DNA of 64,000 nucleotides, taken from assembly GCA_040882845.1 (NCBI GenBank), contig JBBEAM010000005.1, positions 1 to 64,000 on the forward strand, in the 5' to 3' direction. Source of the DNA: JBBEAM01 sp040882845 (GTDB lineage Bacteria; Pseudomonadota; Alphaproteobacteria; Kiloniellales; DSM-21159). Shown piece by piece: positions 43,142-52,855 of the stretch (position 1 is its first letter; the number at the start of each line of letters is the position of its first letter). A model generated the notes under the pieces. It ran no database searches and was not told the DNA's origin. It saw nothing but the letters and a program-made list of their open reading frames with translations. The translations under genes and the position numbers were made by a program.

Positions 43142-43447
43142 CTATTCCGGGCTCTTCCCGCCATTCTGGACCAGGGCACGCAGGCGGTCCTTGTCGTAGT
43201 CCTGCTCGAGCCGGGCGGCGCGCGTGCGGGCCTCGGACTCCAGATCCTCGGAGCAGTCCTCCGGCGCACTCTTGCGCCATTCCTGCAGGTAGCTGTCGGT
43301 ATCCCCGGCGCCGCCGCGCATCGCCGCGGCGTCGATGGCGACCTGGAAGCGGTCGGGCAGCATCGTCTTGACCTGCTCGCGCCGGCTTTTCTGGGCAATC
43401 ACCTGGGAGGGGATGTCCCGCCAGTACACCACGATCAGCTGCGCCAT
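43142..43447 (-). CDS. Small PF13769-like ('virulence factor') protein of unknown function
   Basis: 101 residues; GGAGCG precedes the ATG. Conserved elements of the family: VVYWRDIPSQVIAQKSRREQ, LPDRFQVAIDAAAMRGG and DSYLQEWRKS. The family name is historic and gives no biochemical role. It lies 17 bp after DUF1638 and ahead of the pterin methyltransferase in one operon, so a part in corrinoid methyl transfer is likely by context. No signal peptide or membrane segment. Confidence 0.82.
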   Translation of the reverse strand: MAQLIVVYWRDIPSQVIAQKSRREQVKTMLPDRFQVAIDAAAMRGGAGDTDSYLQEWRKSAPEDCSEDLESEARTRAARLEQDYDKDRLRALVQNGGKSPE

Positions 43448-43464
43448 ACGCTTGCGCTCCGTTT

Positions 43465-44109
43465 CTAGCCCTGGGCGGCGGCGACGAAGCCCGCGAGCTC
43501 GCCATAGCCGGTCTTGCGGTGCTCGTAGACCAGGCCGAGCCGCGCGGCCGCCGCCTCGGCCTTGGCGCGCAGTTCCGGCGAGTCCTCCTGGGCCAGGTAG
43601 ACCAGGCGGCGGTAGTTGCCGAACATCATCTCCTGCAGCTCGGGGTGCCGGTCGATGCCCATGCCCTTGAGGATCAGGGTCTCGAAGTGACGCGCCAGGT
43701 AGTCGGTCAGGAAGAAGCTGCCCGGCTCGGCCTCCATCAACTCGGCGAAGTCGGTCTGCCCGGCGAAGAAGGCATAGCAGTGCGGCCCCTGGATGCGCGC
43801 GGCGCCCTCTTCGTCCAGCACCTTGTCGAGCTGCCCGCCGGTGCCGCAGTCGGCATAGGCGACCAGCACCCGCTCTACACCACGCGCCTTGGCGGCACGG
43901 ATCGCTTCGCGGACCCGTTCCGGGATGAACTGCGGCTGGTTGTGCAGCTTCGCGGGCAGGCAGGCCAGCTCGACGCCGGTCAGGCCGCCGGCCTCGACCA
44001 GGGCGAGGATCTCCCGCGCCAGGGCGCCGCAGGCCAGAATCTGGGTATGCGGTGCCGGCTTGGCGGTTTTCCGCCGGGGGACGGCGGTGTCGATCGCCGG
44101 TCCAGTCAT
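43465..44109 (-). CDS. DUF1638-domain protein
   Basis: 214 residues. Features: ILACGALAREILALVEAGG, AKLHNQPQFIPERVREAI, VLVAYADCGTGGQLDKVL with conserved Cys and His residues (C27, the AYADCGTGG motif, GPHCYAFFAG). The Cys/His pattern suggests a metal or corrinoid site. 40 bp after the corrinoid protein gene. The family has no established function known to me; its repeated genomic company with methyltransferases suggests a subunit, maturation or methyl-acceptor role. Confidence 0.88.
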   Translation of the reverse strand: MTGPAIDTAVPRRKTAKPAPHTQILACGALAREILALVEAGGLTGVELACLPAKLHNQPQFIPERVREAIRAAKARGVERVLVAYADCGTGGQLDKVLDEEGAARIQGPHCYAFFAGQTDFAELMEAEPGSFFLTDYLARHFETLILKGMGIDRHPELQEMMFGNYRRLVYLAQEDSPELRAKAEAAAARLGLVYEHRKTGYGELAGFVAAAQG

Positions 44110-44149
44110 GTTGCATCCTTAGCCGTTTCAGGCGGCCGGTCTGCGCAGG

Positions 44150-44839
<690 letters not shown>

Positions 44840-44968
44840 GCTGCAAAACCCTTAGTTTCCCGGCGGTCCCTTGGCAAGGCCGCGCTTGCGATCCTAATCC
44901 GCCGTTGCCGCCGGACTCACTCCTAAGCGACGTTCTGTTCCGCCGCCACGACACCGGCGGCATCCTGA

Positions 44969-46537
44969 TTAGGAACTCCACTTGTCTTCCATCGAGGCCT
45001 TCTTCTTGGCGACGAAGTCGTCGACCGCCTCGCTTACCGCGGAATCGAGCGGCGGTGCCTCGTACTCGGCCAGCCACTTTTTCCAGATTGCGTTGGCGCG
45101 CTGCGCCGTATCCGTGGCGCCCTCCGCCTCCCACTGTTCGTAGGAGTTGTTGTCGGCAACCATCGAGCGATAGAAGGCGGTTTCGAAGTTGGCCTGGGTA
45201 TGGCTGCAGCCTAGGAAGTGGCTGCCCGGGCCGACCTCGCGGATGGCGTCCATCGCCTGGCCGTTTTCCGAGAGATCGACGCCCTGGCTGAGCGTCTGCA
45301 TCATGCCGAGCTGATCGACGTCCATGATGAACTTCTCGTAGGAGCTGGCGAGGCCGCCCTCCAGCCAGCCGGCGGCGTGGAGCACGAAGTTGACCCCGCC
45401 CATCATCGTCGGCCAGAGGGTCGAGAGCGACTCGTAGGCGGCCTGGGCATCGGGGATCTTGGCGCCGCAGAGCGAGCCGCCGGAGCGGAAGGGCACGCCG
45501 AGACGGCGGGCCAGCGCGGCGCAGGTGAACAGCACCAGGGCCGGCTCCGGCGTGCCGAAGGTCGGCGCGCCCGACTGCATCGACATCGAGCTGGCGAAGG
45601 AGCCGAAAACCACCGGGGCGCCCGGGCGCACCAGCTGGGTCAGGGCCATGCCGGCCATCGCCTCGGCCAGAGTCTGGGTGGCGGTGCCGGCGACCGTGGT
45701 CGGCGCCATAGCTCCGGCCAGGATGAAGGGGGTGACGATGCAGGCCTGTCCGGCCCGCGCGTAGACCTTGAGCGCACCCAGCATGGTGCCGTCGAAGGTC
45801 ATCGGCGAGTTGGCGTTGATCAGGTTGATGATGCAGCAGTTCTGATCGACGAAGTCCTCGCCCAGCACCAGCTTGGCCAGCGCCACGCTGTCCTCGGCGC
45901 GCTCCGGCGCGGTGACCGAGCCCATGAAGGGCTTGTCGGAAAACTTCAGATGCGCGGCGACCATGTCGAGGTGCCGTTTGTTGACCGGAATATCCACCGG
46001 CTCGCAGACCGTGCCGCCGGAGTGATGGATCGCCGGCGCCATGTAGGCCAGCTTCACGAAGTTGCGGAAGTCCTCGATGGTGCCGTAGCGCCGCCCCCTG
46101 TCCAGGTCGCGCACGAAGGGGGGGCCGTAGACCGGCGCGAAAACCGTGCGGTTGCCGCCGATGGTGACGCTGCGCTCTGGATTGCGGGCATGCTGCACGA
46201 ATTCGCGCGGCGCGGTCTCCAGCAGCTTGCGCGCCAGGCCGCGCGGGATGCGCACCCGCTCGCCCTGGACATCGGCGCCGGCGTCCTTCCAAAGCTGCAG
46301 CGCTTCGGGATCGTCGCGGAACTCGATGCCGATCTCCTCGAGCAGGGTCTCGGCATTGTCTTCGATCAGCGACAGGCCTTCCTCGCTCAGAACCTCGAAG
46401 ACGCCGATCTTGCGCTCGATCTCCTTGAGATGCTGCATGCCGCCGCTGCGCCGCAGGCTCTGCCGCGCCTCGCGGCCGCCGCCGCTCCGCCCACGCCGGC
46501 CGCGCGTCTCCGCGGCTCCCGAGTCGATATCGCCCAT
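44969..46537 (-). CDS. Trimethylamine methyltransferase-family (MttB-like, non-Pyl) protein 1
   Basis: 522 residues; GGAGG precedes the ATG by five bases. MttB-family barrel: TLLEEIGIEFRDDPEALQLW, DFRNFVKLAYMAPAIHHSGG, CIINLINANSPMTFDGTML and a C-terminal REVGPGSHFLGCSHTQANF. No in-frame amber codon, so no pyrrolysine; such proteins (for example glycine betaine methyltransferase MtgB) demethylate quaternary amines rather than trimethylamine. The N-terminal 33 residues are Gly/Arg-rich (GRRGRSGGGREARQ). First gene of the operon running to the ASKHA activator. Confidence 0.93.
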   Translation of the reverse strand: MGDIDSGAAETRGRRGRSGGGREARQSLRRSGGMQHLKEIERKIGVFEVLSEEGLSLIEDNAETLLEEIGIEFRDDPEALQLWKDAGADVQGERVRIPRGLARKLLETAPREFVQHARNPERSVTIGGNRTVFAPVYGPPFVRDLDRGRRYGTIEDFRNFVKLAYMAPAIHHSGGTVCEPVDIPVNKRHLDMVAAHLKFSDKPFMGSVTAPERAEDSVALAKLVLGEDFVDQNCCIINLINANSPMTFDGTMLGALKVYARAGQACIVTPFILAGAMAPTTVAGTATQTLAEAMAGMALTQLVRPGAPVVFGSFASSMSMQSGAPTFGTPEPALVLFTCAALARRLGVPFRSGGSLCGAKIPDAQAAYESLSTLWPTMMGGVNFVLHAAGWLEGGLASSYEKFIMDVDQLGMMQTLSQGVDLSENGQAMDAIREVGPGSHFLGCSHTQANFETAFYRSMVADNNSYEQWEAEGATDTAQRANAIWKKWLAEYEAPPLDSAVSEAVDDFVAKKKASMEDKWSS

Positions 46538-46743
46538 GGCATCCTCCGAAACTCAATGCCGGATCATTTGCCTCGTGGCGGCGGTCATCTTGCGAATTTG
46601 CGACCGGCTGTAGCCGGGCCACGCCATCGGCGGCCGGAATGTCGTTCTGGTGTCAGATTTCGTCCCTGCCGCAAGGATTTAGCTGTACTTTCGGAGCTAG
46701 TCTTCTCAAGTTTCACGCCGTTCGCAACGCAACTTGGCAAAGC

Positions 46744-46986
46744 ATGTCCGAGGCCTTCCCGATCGTCTCGCCCTGCGTGGGCGTCTGCCAACTGGATCCG
46801 CAGCGCGGCCAGTGTCTCGGCTGCCTGCGCACGCGCGAGGAGATCGCGGCCTGGCCGAGCATCGACGACACGCAGCGGCTGCGGATCATCGGGAAGCTGC
46901 GCGAACGCAGGCGTGCCGCCGGGCGAACCAGCGCGGCGGACAGCAAACCGCGCCGCCGTGCGCGGCGAAGCCAGGCGGCCGAGTAA
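46744..46986 (+). CDS. DUF1289-domain protein
   Basis: 80 residues. SPCVGVCQLDPQRGQCLGCL and RTREEIAAW give the four-Cys pattern of DUF1289, a small probable metal- or Fe-S-binding family common in proteobacteria. The C-terminal 25 residues are strongly basic (KPRRRARRSQ). It is 57 bp before MttB protein 2 in the same direction and may be cotranscribed with it. Role unknown. Confidence 0.85.
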   Translation: MSEAFPIVSPCVGVCQLDPQRGQCLGCLRTREEIAAWPSIDDTQRLRIIGKLRERRRAAGRTSAADSKPRRRARRSQAAE

Positions 46987-47043
46987 GCGGGGGCCGATCC
47001 CCACCGACCGTCTGCACCGCAGCACCAACCACAGGGAGGGGGA

Positions 47044-48633
47044 ATGAGCGAGATCGATGACGGAGCACGCCAGGGAGGCCGTGCGGGCCGCCGCCGCCGT
47101 GGCGGTGGCCGCAAAGGCCATCAGGAAGCCGCCGCCGCGAAAGCGGAGAGCGTAGCCACCGGCTACCGGCCGCAGCCCCGCCTGCCCTATCCGACGATCG
47201 AGATCGCCAGCGCCGATCAGCTCGAGGCGATCCATGAAGCCTCGCTGACCATCCTGGAAGAGGTCGGGATGGACTTCCTGCACGACGAGGCGCGGCAGAT
47301 CCTGAAGGATGCCGGCGCCGATGTGGCCGCCGACGGCAACCGCGTGCGCTTCGACCGCGGGCTGGTCGAAAGCCAGCTCGGCAAGGCGCCGAAACGCTTT
47401 ACGCTGCATTCGCGCAATCCGGAGCGCAATCTGGTCTTCGGCGAGAACTACATCGCCTTCGGCTCGGTCGGCAGCGCCCCCAACTGCGCCGACCAGGAGC
47501 ATGGCCGCCGGGTCGGCACCCACAAGGACTTCAAGGATTTCATCCGCCTGATCCAGAGCCTGGATGCGGTGCATTTCATCGCCGGCTATCCGGTGGAGCC
47601 GGCCGACATCCACGCCTCGATCCGCCATCTCGACGCTCTGTTCGACATGCTGACCCTGTCGGACAAGCCGATTCACGCCTACAGCCTGGGCCAGGGGCGC
47701 AACCTCGACGCCCTGGAGCTGGTCAAGATCGCCCGCGGCATCGACGAGGAACAGCTCTGCCGCGAGCCCTCGCTGTTCACCATCATCAACTCCTCCTCGC
47801 CGCTGCGCCTCGACGAACCGATGCTCGAGGGCATCCTGCAGATGGCCCGGCGCAACCAGGTGGTGGCGCTGACCCCCTTCACCCTGGCCGGCGCGATGGC
47901 CCCGGTGACCCTGGCCGGCGCGGTGGCGCAGCAGAACGCCGAGGCCCTGGCCGGCCTGGTGCTGACCCAGCTGGTTCGCGAGGGCGCGCCCTTCATCTAC
48001 GGCGGCTTCACCTCCAACGTCGACATGAAGTCCGGCGCCCCGGCCTTCGGCACGCCGGAGTACATGAAGACGGCGCTGCTCGGCGGGCAGCTGGCGCGGC
48101 GCTACGGGCTGCCCTACCGCTCCTCCAACGTCAACGCCGCCAACACCGTCGACGCCCAGGCCGCCTACGAGAGCGTGTTCTCTCTCTGGGGCGCGATCAT
48201 GGGCGGGGTCAACATGCTGATGCACGGCGCCGGCTGGATGGAGGGCGGCCTGCAGGCGAGCTTCGAGAAGATGGTGCTCGACGCCGACCTGCTCGACATG
48301 GTCGAGGAGTTTCTCAAGCCGCTGCTGGTCAACGACGACGAGCTGGCGCTCGACGCCATCCGCGAGGTCGGGCCGGGCGGCCACTTCTTCGGCTGCGCCC
48401 ATACCCAGGCCCGCTACAAGACCGCCTTCTTCGCGCCGATGCTGTCCGACTGGCGCAACTTCGAGGCCTGGACCGAGGCCGGCGCGCCGACCGCCTTCGA
48501 TCACGCCCACAGGGTCTATAAGCAGAAGCTCGCCGACTACCGGGAGCCGAGGATGGACCCCGCGATCCGCGAGGAACTGGAGGCCTTCGTCGCCCGCCGC
48601 AAGGCCGAGGGCGGCGTGCCGACGGACTTCTAG
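47044..48633 (+). CDS. Trimethylamine methyltransferase-family (MttB-like, non-Pyl) protein 2
   Basis: 529 residues, RBS GGAGGGGG. EASLTILEEVGMDFLHDEAR, SRNPERNLVFGENYIAFGSV, EPSLFTIINSSSPLRLDEPM, FTLAGAMAPVTLAGAVAQQN, GTPEYMKTALLGGQLARRYG and REVGPGGHFFGCAHTQARY. Uninterrupted by stop codons. It has a basic N-terminal extension (GRAGRRRRGGGRKGHQ). Encoded on the opposite strand from protein 1, so it has its own promoter; it must share the single corrinoid carrier. The substrate is likely a betaine or N-methyl compound. Confidence 0.93.
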   Translation: MSEIDDGARQGGRAGRRRRGGGRKGHQEAAAAKAESVATGYRPQPRLPYPTIEIASADQLEAIHEASLTILEEVGMDFLHDEARQILKDAGADVAADGNRVRFDRGLVESQLGKAPKRFTLHSRNPERNLVFGENYIAFGSVGSAPNCADQEHGRRVGTHKDFKDFIRLIQSLDAVHFIAGYPVEPADIHASIRHLDALFDMLTLSDKPIHAYSLGQGRNLDALELVKIARGIDEEQLCREPSLFTIINSSSPLRLDEPMLEGILQMARRNQVVALTPFTLAGAMAPVTLAGAVAQQNAEALAGLVLTQLVREGAPFIYGGFTSNVDMKSGAPAFGTPEYMKTALLGGQLARRYGLPYRSSNVNAANTVDAQAAYESVFSLWGAIMGGVNMLMHGAGWMEGGLQASFEKMVLDADLLDMVEEFLKPLLVNDDELALDAIREVGPGGHFFGCAHTQARYKTAFFAPMLSDWRNFEAWTEAGAPTAFDHAHRVYKQKLADYREPRMDPAIREELEAFVARRKAEGGVPTDF

Positions 48634-48681
48634 CCTGGCCAGGCTACCGCGGGTGGTGTCTCAGTCGATAAGGATTTGAGC

Positions 48682-50235
48682 CTACGCCGCGCTTTTCCCG
48701 GCGAAGGGCGCGCGCATCTCCGTCTCCGGCAGCAGGATATCGAACTGCTTGCGCAGATCGCGCTCCTGCTCGGCCGGAATCACCTCGGGCCAGTGCTCGG
48801 CCAGCACCTGCTTGGCCTTCTCGACCGCGACTTCGCGCAGGTCGTGGCCGCCGGCCTCCTGCCAGTCGTCGCGCGAGCGCCGGTCGAGGATCTCCGGGTA
48901 GAGGTACTCGCTGTTCATGATCTGCAGGGTGTGAGCGTGGCCGAGGAAGTGCCCGACGCCGCGGCAGACATCGTCGATCACCCCGATCGCCAGGGACTCC
49001 TCGCTGACCTCGATCCCCTTGACCATCCGCATCACCGCGCCGTTGAGATCGTTGTCGATCACGAACTGCTCATAGGCGACGGTCAGCAGGGACTCCAGGA
49101 AACCCGCCGAGTGGTGAATGTAGTTGGCGCCCGACAGCGCCGCCGCCGAGGTGGTCAGGCCCTTTTCGAAGCCCGCCTGGGCGTCGGGGACCTTGGAGTC
49201 CGAGATGCCGCTGGAGTTGTAGATCGGGATGTCGAGATGCTGGGCGATCTGCGCGCAGGCGGCGTTCAGGAGCGCGAACTCCGCGGAGCCGCCGGTGAAG
49301 GCGCCGCTGCGCAGGTCGGCCTGGGCCGGCACGCAGCCGAGGATCAGCGGAAAGCCCGGTTTCCTCAGGTTGACATAGACCAGCCCGGAGAGCTGCTCCG
49401 CCATGATCTGCACCAGCGTCCCGGCCAGCGAGGCCGGCGAGGTCGCCCCGGCCTGGGGCGCCGAGGAGATCACCACCGGCATGTCGTGGTCGACGATGGC
49501 GTCGAGAATCTCCACGGTTTCCGTCGCATAGCGTAGCGGGCTGACGGTCCAGCAGGCGGTAAACGACATCGCCGGGCGGGCGTCGAAGGCCTCCCTGCCG
49601 CCGGCCAGGATCTCGCCCATCTGGCGCAGTTCGGGCAGGCTTTCCGGCAGGTAGGCGTTGGCCATGACGTGCTTCGGGGTCGCCGCCAGGCAGGCATAGA
49701 ATTGATTGACGTCGATCGCCTCGTTGGCGAGATCGCGGGCGACCACCGGGCGCATGTAGAAGTGGACGTGGTCCAGGGTGTCGACCAGGCGGCCGATGTG
49801 GAAGTTGTCGGCGAGCCGGGTCGGGCGGACCTTGCCGTCGAGATCGAGGATCTTCACGGCCTGGCCGCCGGTGCCGAGATAGACCCGCTTGCCGCCGAGC
49901 CTGAGGTCGTGCTTTTCGCCGCCACGCCCGGCGAGCAGAACCTCCTTCGCTGCTGTCTTGCGCGCTTCGTCGATCAGCCGGGCCGGGATGTAGACCCGGT
50001 TGCGCTCCGGCTCGATCCGGCAGCCGGCCTTGGCGAAAACTTCGCGGCAGGGACTCTCGTGGACCTCGATCCCGGTGCGCTCCAGCACCTCGTAGGCAGC
50101 TTCGAGGATACGCACGACCTGAGGCTCGGTCAGCGGGCGGTACTGCCCGCCCTCGAGGCCGCCGGGCGCCACCTCCCGCGTCGTCGGGGTCTCGCTCTGC
50201 TGGGCTCGCCGTTCACGGCCGCGCCGCTTGCTCAT
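48682..50235 (-). CDS. Trimethylamine methyltransferase-family (MttB-like, non-Pyl) protein 3
   Basis: 517 residues from the ATG with GAGGAG upstream. ILEAAYEVLERTGIEVHESP, GRGGEKHDLRLGGKRVYLG, TACWTVSPLRYATETVEILD, VYVNLRKPGFPLILGCVPAQ and GVGHFLGHAHTLQIMNSEYL. No amber interruption. The N-terminus begins SKRRGRERRAQQ, again basic. It is the most divergent of the three and convergent with protein 2. Different paralogues probably take different methylated amines. Confidence 0.92.
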   Translation of the reverse strand: MSKRRGRERRAQQSETPTTREVAPGGLEGGQYRPLTEPQVVRILEAAYEVLERTGIEVHESPCREVFAKAGCRIEPERNRVYIPARLIDEARKTAAKEVLLAGRGGEKHDLRLGGKRVYLGTGGQAVKILDLDGKVRPTRLADNFHIGRLVDTLDHVHFYMRPVVARDLANEAIDVNQFYACLAATPKHVMANAYLPESLPELRQMGEILAGGREAFDARPAMSFTACWTVSPLRYATETVEILDAIVDHDMPVVISSAPQAGATSPASLAGTLVQIMAEQLSGLVYVNLRKPGFPLILGCVPAQADLRSGAFTGGSAEFALLNAACAQIAQHLDIPIYNSSGISDSKVPDAQAGFEKGLTTSAAALSGANYIHHSAGFLESLLTVAYEQFVIDNDLNGAVMRMVKGIEVSEESLAIGVIDDVCRGVGHFLGHAHTLQIMNSEYLYPEILDRRSRDDWQEAGGHDLREVAVEKAKQVLAEHWPEVIPAEQERDLRKQFDILLPETEMRAPFAGKSAA

Positions 50236-50338
50236 CTCTCGTCTCCTCGGGAACAACTTGAAACGCTCCCGAGTCTTGCCGATCGCGGCGGCGACGTTTT
50301 GCCGAATGCGACAGGCGCTGTTCCCTGTTGCATCGGCC

Positions 50339-51595
50339 TTACTGCATGGCGCGGGTGATGGTCATGCCCTCCAAGGGAATCGCCGGTTGCTTTCCGGCGA
50401 TCAGGTCGGCGGTGATCCGCGCCGAGCCGTGGGACATGGTCCAGCCCATGTGGCCCTGGCCGCTGTTGATATAGAGGTTCCTGTAGCGCGACTGGCCGAA
50501 GATCGGTGTGCCCTCCGGCGTCATCGGCCGCAGCCCCGCCCAGTGCTCCGCCCGTTCGTAATCGGCGCCGTCGGCATAGAGCTCCCTGGTGACCGCAAGC
50601 ATGTGCGCGAAGTCCGCGGGCTTGTGGCTGGTGTCGTAGCCGGCGAACTCCGCCGTCGCGGTCGCCCGGATGCGGTCGCCGAGCGGCGCGATGGCGACCA
50701 GATTCTCCTCGTCGACGACGCCCAGGCGCGGCGCGCCGCGGTGGTTGCCGATGGGAATCGACAGGGAATAGCCCTTGACCGGATAGATCGGCAGCTTGAG
50801 CCTGAGGGGCCGGGCCAGCACCGGGCTGTAGTTGCCGAGCGAGAGGACATAGGCATCGGCCTCGAGATCGCCCTTGTCGGTCTTCACCCGCGCGATGCGA
50901 TCCCCCGCGCCTTCGATCGCCTGGATCTCCGTGCCGAAGCGGAACTCCACGCCCTGGGCTTCGCAGTGCCTGGCAAGGGCGGAGGTGAACTTGTGGCAGT
51001 CGCCGGTCTCGTCGGTCGGGCAGTAGATGCCGCCTGCGATCTTGCCGCCGGCGCCCGCGAGGGCGGGCTCGCGGGTCAGGAGGGCGTCACGGGTCAGAAC
51101 CTCCAGCTGCTGCCCGTCGTCGGCCAGGATCTGCATATGCGCGACCCCGGCGGCCAGGGTTTCCTCGCTGCGGTAGAAGTAAATCAGGCCCTTGGCCACC
51201 CGGTCGTAGTCGATCTCGACGTCTTCCAGGGTCTCGTGCAGCACCGCCTGCGAATAGACGCAGAGACCGTGCTTGCGCAGGGTGTTGAGCCGCGCCCGCT
51301 CCGCCGTGCACTGCTGCAGGAACTGCCAGGACCAGGACCACAGCCTGGGATCGGCCGAGGGCCGGAAGCGCAGCGCCTGGTCGCGCAGCACCAGGGATTT
51401 CAGCAGGATCATCGGCGCCTTGGGCGAGGACCAGGCGAAGGCATGGCCCGGCGCAATCATCCCGGCGTTGCCCCAGGAGGTCTCCAGGGCGGCGCCCTCG
51501 CGCGCCTCCGCCACCACCACCTCGTGGCCATCCTTCATCAGCTGATAGGCCGTGGTCACTCCCACCACGCCGCCTCCGAGAACCGCTACCCGCAT
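50339..51595 (-). CDS. D-amino-acid dehydrogenase-family FAD oxidoreductase (DadA-like)
   Basis: 418 residues. FAD motif VAVLGGGVVGVTTAYQLMKD, then ETSWGNAGMIAPGHAFAW, CPTDETGDCHKFTSALARHC and the C-terminal SRYRNLYINSGQGHMGWTMS, as in DadA. It oxidises D-amino acids or secondary amines to imino acids and feeds the respiratory chain. It lies 103 bp from MttB protein 3 on the same strand. A role in processing a demethylated amino acid (sarcosine- or N-methylproline-like) is conceivable but unproven. Confidence 0.92.
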   Translation of the reverse strand: MRVAVLGGGVVGVTTAYQLMKDGHEVVVAEAREGAALETSWGNAGMIAPGHAFAWSSPKAPMILLKSLVLRDQALRFRPSADPRLWSWSWQFLQQCTAERARLNTLRKHGLCVYSQAVLHETLEDVEIDYDRVAKGLIYFYRSEETLAAGVAHMQILADDGQQLEVLTRDALLTREPALAGAGGKIAGGIYCPTDETGDCHKFTSALARHCEAQGVEFRFGTEIQAIEGAGDRIARVKTDKGDLEADAYVLSLGNYSPVLARPLRLKLPIYPVKGYSLSIPIGNHRGAPRLGVVDEENLVAIAPLGDRIRATATAEFAGYDTSHKPADFAHMLAVTRELYADGADYERAEHWAGLRPMTPEGTPIFGQSRYRNLYINSGQGHMGWTMSHGSARITADLIAGKQPAIPLEGMTITRAMQ

Positions 51596-51904
51596 CTTCG
51601 CCTACACCGCGCCGTTTCACACTCCGGGTTGAGGATAACGTCTCGGCCCCGCATTGCCACTCCGCAAACGCTGTCTCTGCCCCGCGAACGCCAGCTTTTC
51701 CGGGGAAAACCCTCTGATACTCTGGGGGAAAACCCATTGACTTGGCGCTTCGCCTGCGTATATTGCGGCCTCCGCGCGAAGCAGGTCTTTCGCGCGGCTA
51801 TTTATGAACGCGCTGCCCGAGGTTCCGGCTCCATTCGGGAGCCCTTTGCAAAGTCCGGTTTTCCGGCACCGTAGGGCGCGGCAAGAAAGAAAGTGAGACG
51901 CACG

Positions 51905-52510
51905 ATGTTCGCGATCCTCAAGACCGGCGGCAAGCAGTACCGTGTCGCCGAGAACGACGTCATCGTTGTGGAGCGCCTCGGCGGCGAAGCCGGCGATTCC
52001 GTGACCTTCGAAGACGTGCTGATGGTCGGCGACGGCGACAAGCTCGAGACCGGCGCGCCGCTGGTTTCCGGCGCCACCGTGGCCGGCGAGCTCCTGGAGC
52101 AGGCGCGCGGCGACAAGATCCTGATCTTCAAGAAGAAGCGCCGCAAGAACCACCGCCGCCTGCGCGGCCACCGTCAGGACCTGTCGGTGGTGCGGATCAC
52201 CGAGATCCTGACCGGCGGCAAGAAGCCTTCGGGCAAGAAGGCGGCCAAGAAAGCTGCGCCCAAGCCCGAAGCCGAGCAGGCCGAGAACAAGCCGGCGGCG
52301 CAGGACGAAAGCAAGGCCGAGGCCAAGACCGAGAGCAAGGCCGCGCCGAACAAGACGGCGGCCAAGCAGGCCCCGGCGAAGAAGGCGGCGGCGAAGTCGG
52401 GTGACACCAAGTCGGGTGACACCAAGTCGGGCGGCGCCAAGAAGGCGCCCGCGAAGAAGACGGCGGCCAAGAAGGCCGCGGCCCCCAAGGGCGACGGAAA
52501 GAAGGAGTAG
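51905..52510 (+). CDS. rplU: 50S ribosomal protein L21 with long Lys/Ala-rich tail
   Basis: 201 residues from MFAILKTGGKQYRV; an in-frame GTG four codons earlier is an unlikely start. The first 105 residues are standard L21 (KILIFKKKRRKNHRRLRGHR, TEIL). About 95 extra residues follow, made of Lys, Ala, Pro, Glu and Ser in a histone H1-like pattern, with a three-times repeated SGDTK/SGGAK unit. Large-subunit protein binding 23S rRNA. Followed by rpmA after 6 bp. Confidence 0.97.
   Translation: MFAILKTGGKQYRVAENDVIVVERLGGEAGDSVTFEDVLMVGDGDKLETGAPLVSGATVAGELLEQARGDKILIFKKKRRKNHRRLRGHRQDLSVVRITEILTGGKKPSGKKAAKKAAPKPEAEQAENKPAAQDESKAEAKTESKAAPNKTAAKQAPAKKAAAKSGDTKSGDTKSGGAKKAPAKKTAAKKAAAPKGDGKKE
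52394..52438 (+). repeat. 15-bp tandem repeat in rplU tail
   Basis: AAGTCGGGTGACACC occurs twice perfectly and once as AAGTCGGGCGGCGCC, coding for the K-SGDT/K-SGGA repeat. Points to growth of the tail by slippage. Confidence 0.9.
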
Positions 52511-52516
52511 CACGCG

Positions 52517-52774
52517 ATGGCACATAAGAAAGCAGGCGGCAGCTCACGCAACGGCCGCGATACCGCGGGCCGGCGTCTCGGCGTCAAGAAGTTCGGCGGC
52601 GAGAGCGTGATCCCCGGCAACATCATCATTCGCCAGCGCGGCACCAAGTGGCACCCCGGCGAGAACGTCGGCCTGGGCAAGGACCACACCATCTTCGCGC
52701 TGATCGAAGGCAAAGTCAGCTATCGCAAGAAGAGCGGCGGCAAGACCTTCGTGTCGGTTGACCCGTCCGCCTAA
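52517..52774 (+). CDS. rpmA: 50S ribosomal protein L27
   Basis: 85 residues, full family length: MAHKKAGGSSRNGRDTAGRR, GVKKFGGESVIPGNIIIRQR and KDHTIFALIEGKV. The N-terminus reaches the peptidyl transferase centre. It has no Firmicute-type cleavable leader. Cotranscribed with rplU and closed by a strong terminator. Confidence 0.98.
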   Translation: MAHKKAGGSSRNGRDTAGRRLGVKKFGGESVIPGNIIIRQRGTKWHPGENVGLGKDHTIFALIEGKVSYRKKSGGKTFVSVDPSA

Positions 52775-52801
52775 GGCGGGCCCCAACGCCTGGATGAGTT
52801 G

Positions 52802-52838
52802 CGGGGGAACAGCCAAGGCTGTTCCCCCGTTTTCTTTT
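52802..52838 (+). terminator. Rho-independent terminator after rplU-rpmA
   Basis: CGGGGGAACAGCC and GGCTGTTCCCCCG form a perfect stem around AA (the innermost pairs open to a loop), followed by TTTTCTTTT. Separates the ribosomal operon from obgE. Confidence 0.93.
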
Positions 52839-52855
52839 GGGGCGGGACGATAACC

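Noticed and set aside
45218..48510. Long opposite-strand frames over MttB 1 and MttB 2
   Set aside because: Both are antisense shadows; the MttB frames have ribosome binding sites and family motifs.
44969..50235. Pyrrolysine-containing trimethylamine methyltransferases
   Set aside because: All three frames are free of in-frame amber codons and no pyl genes are visible.
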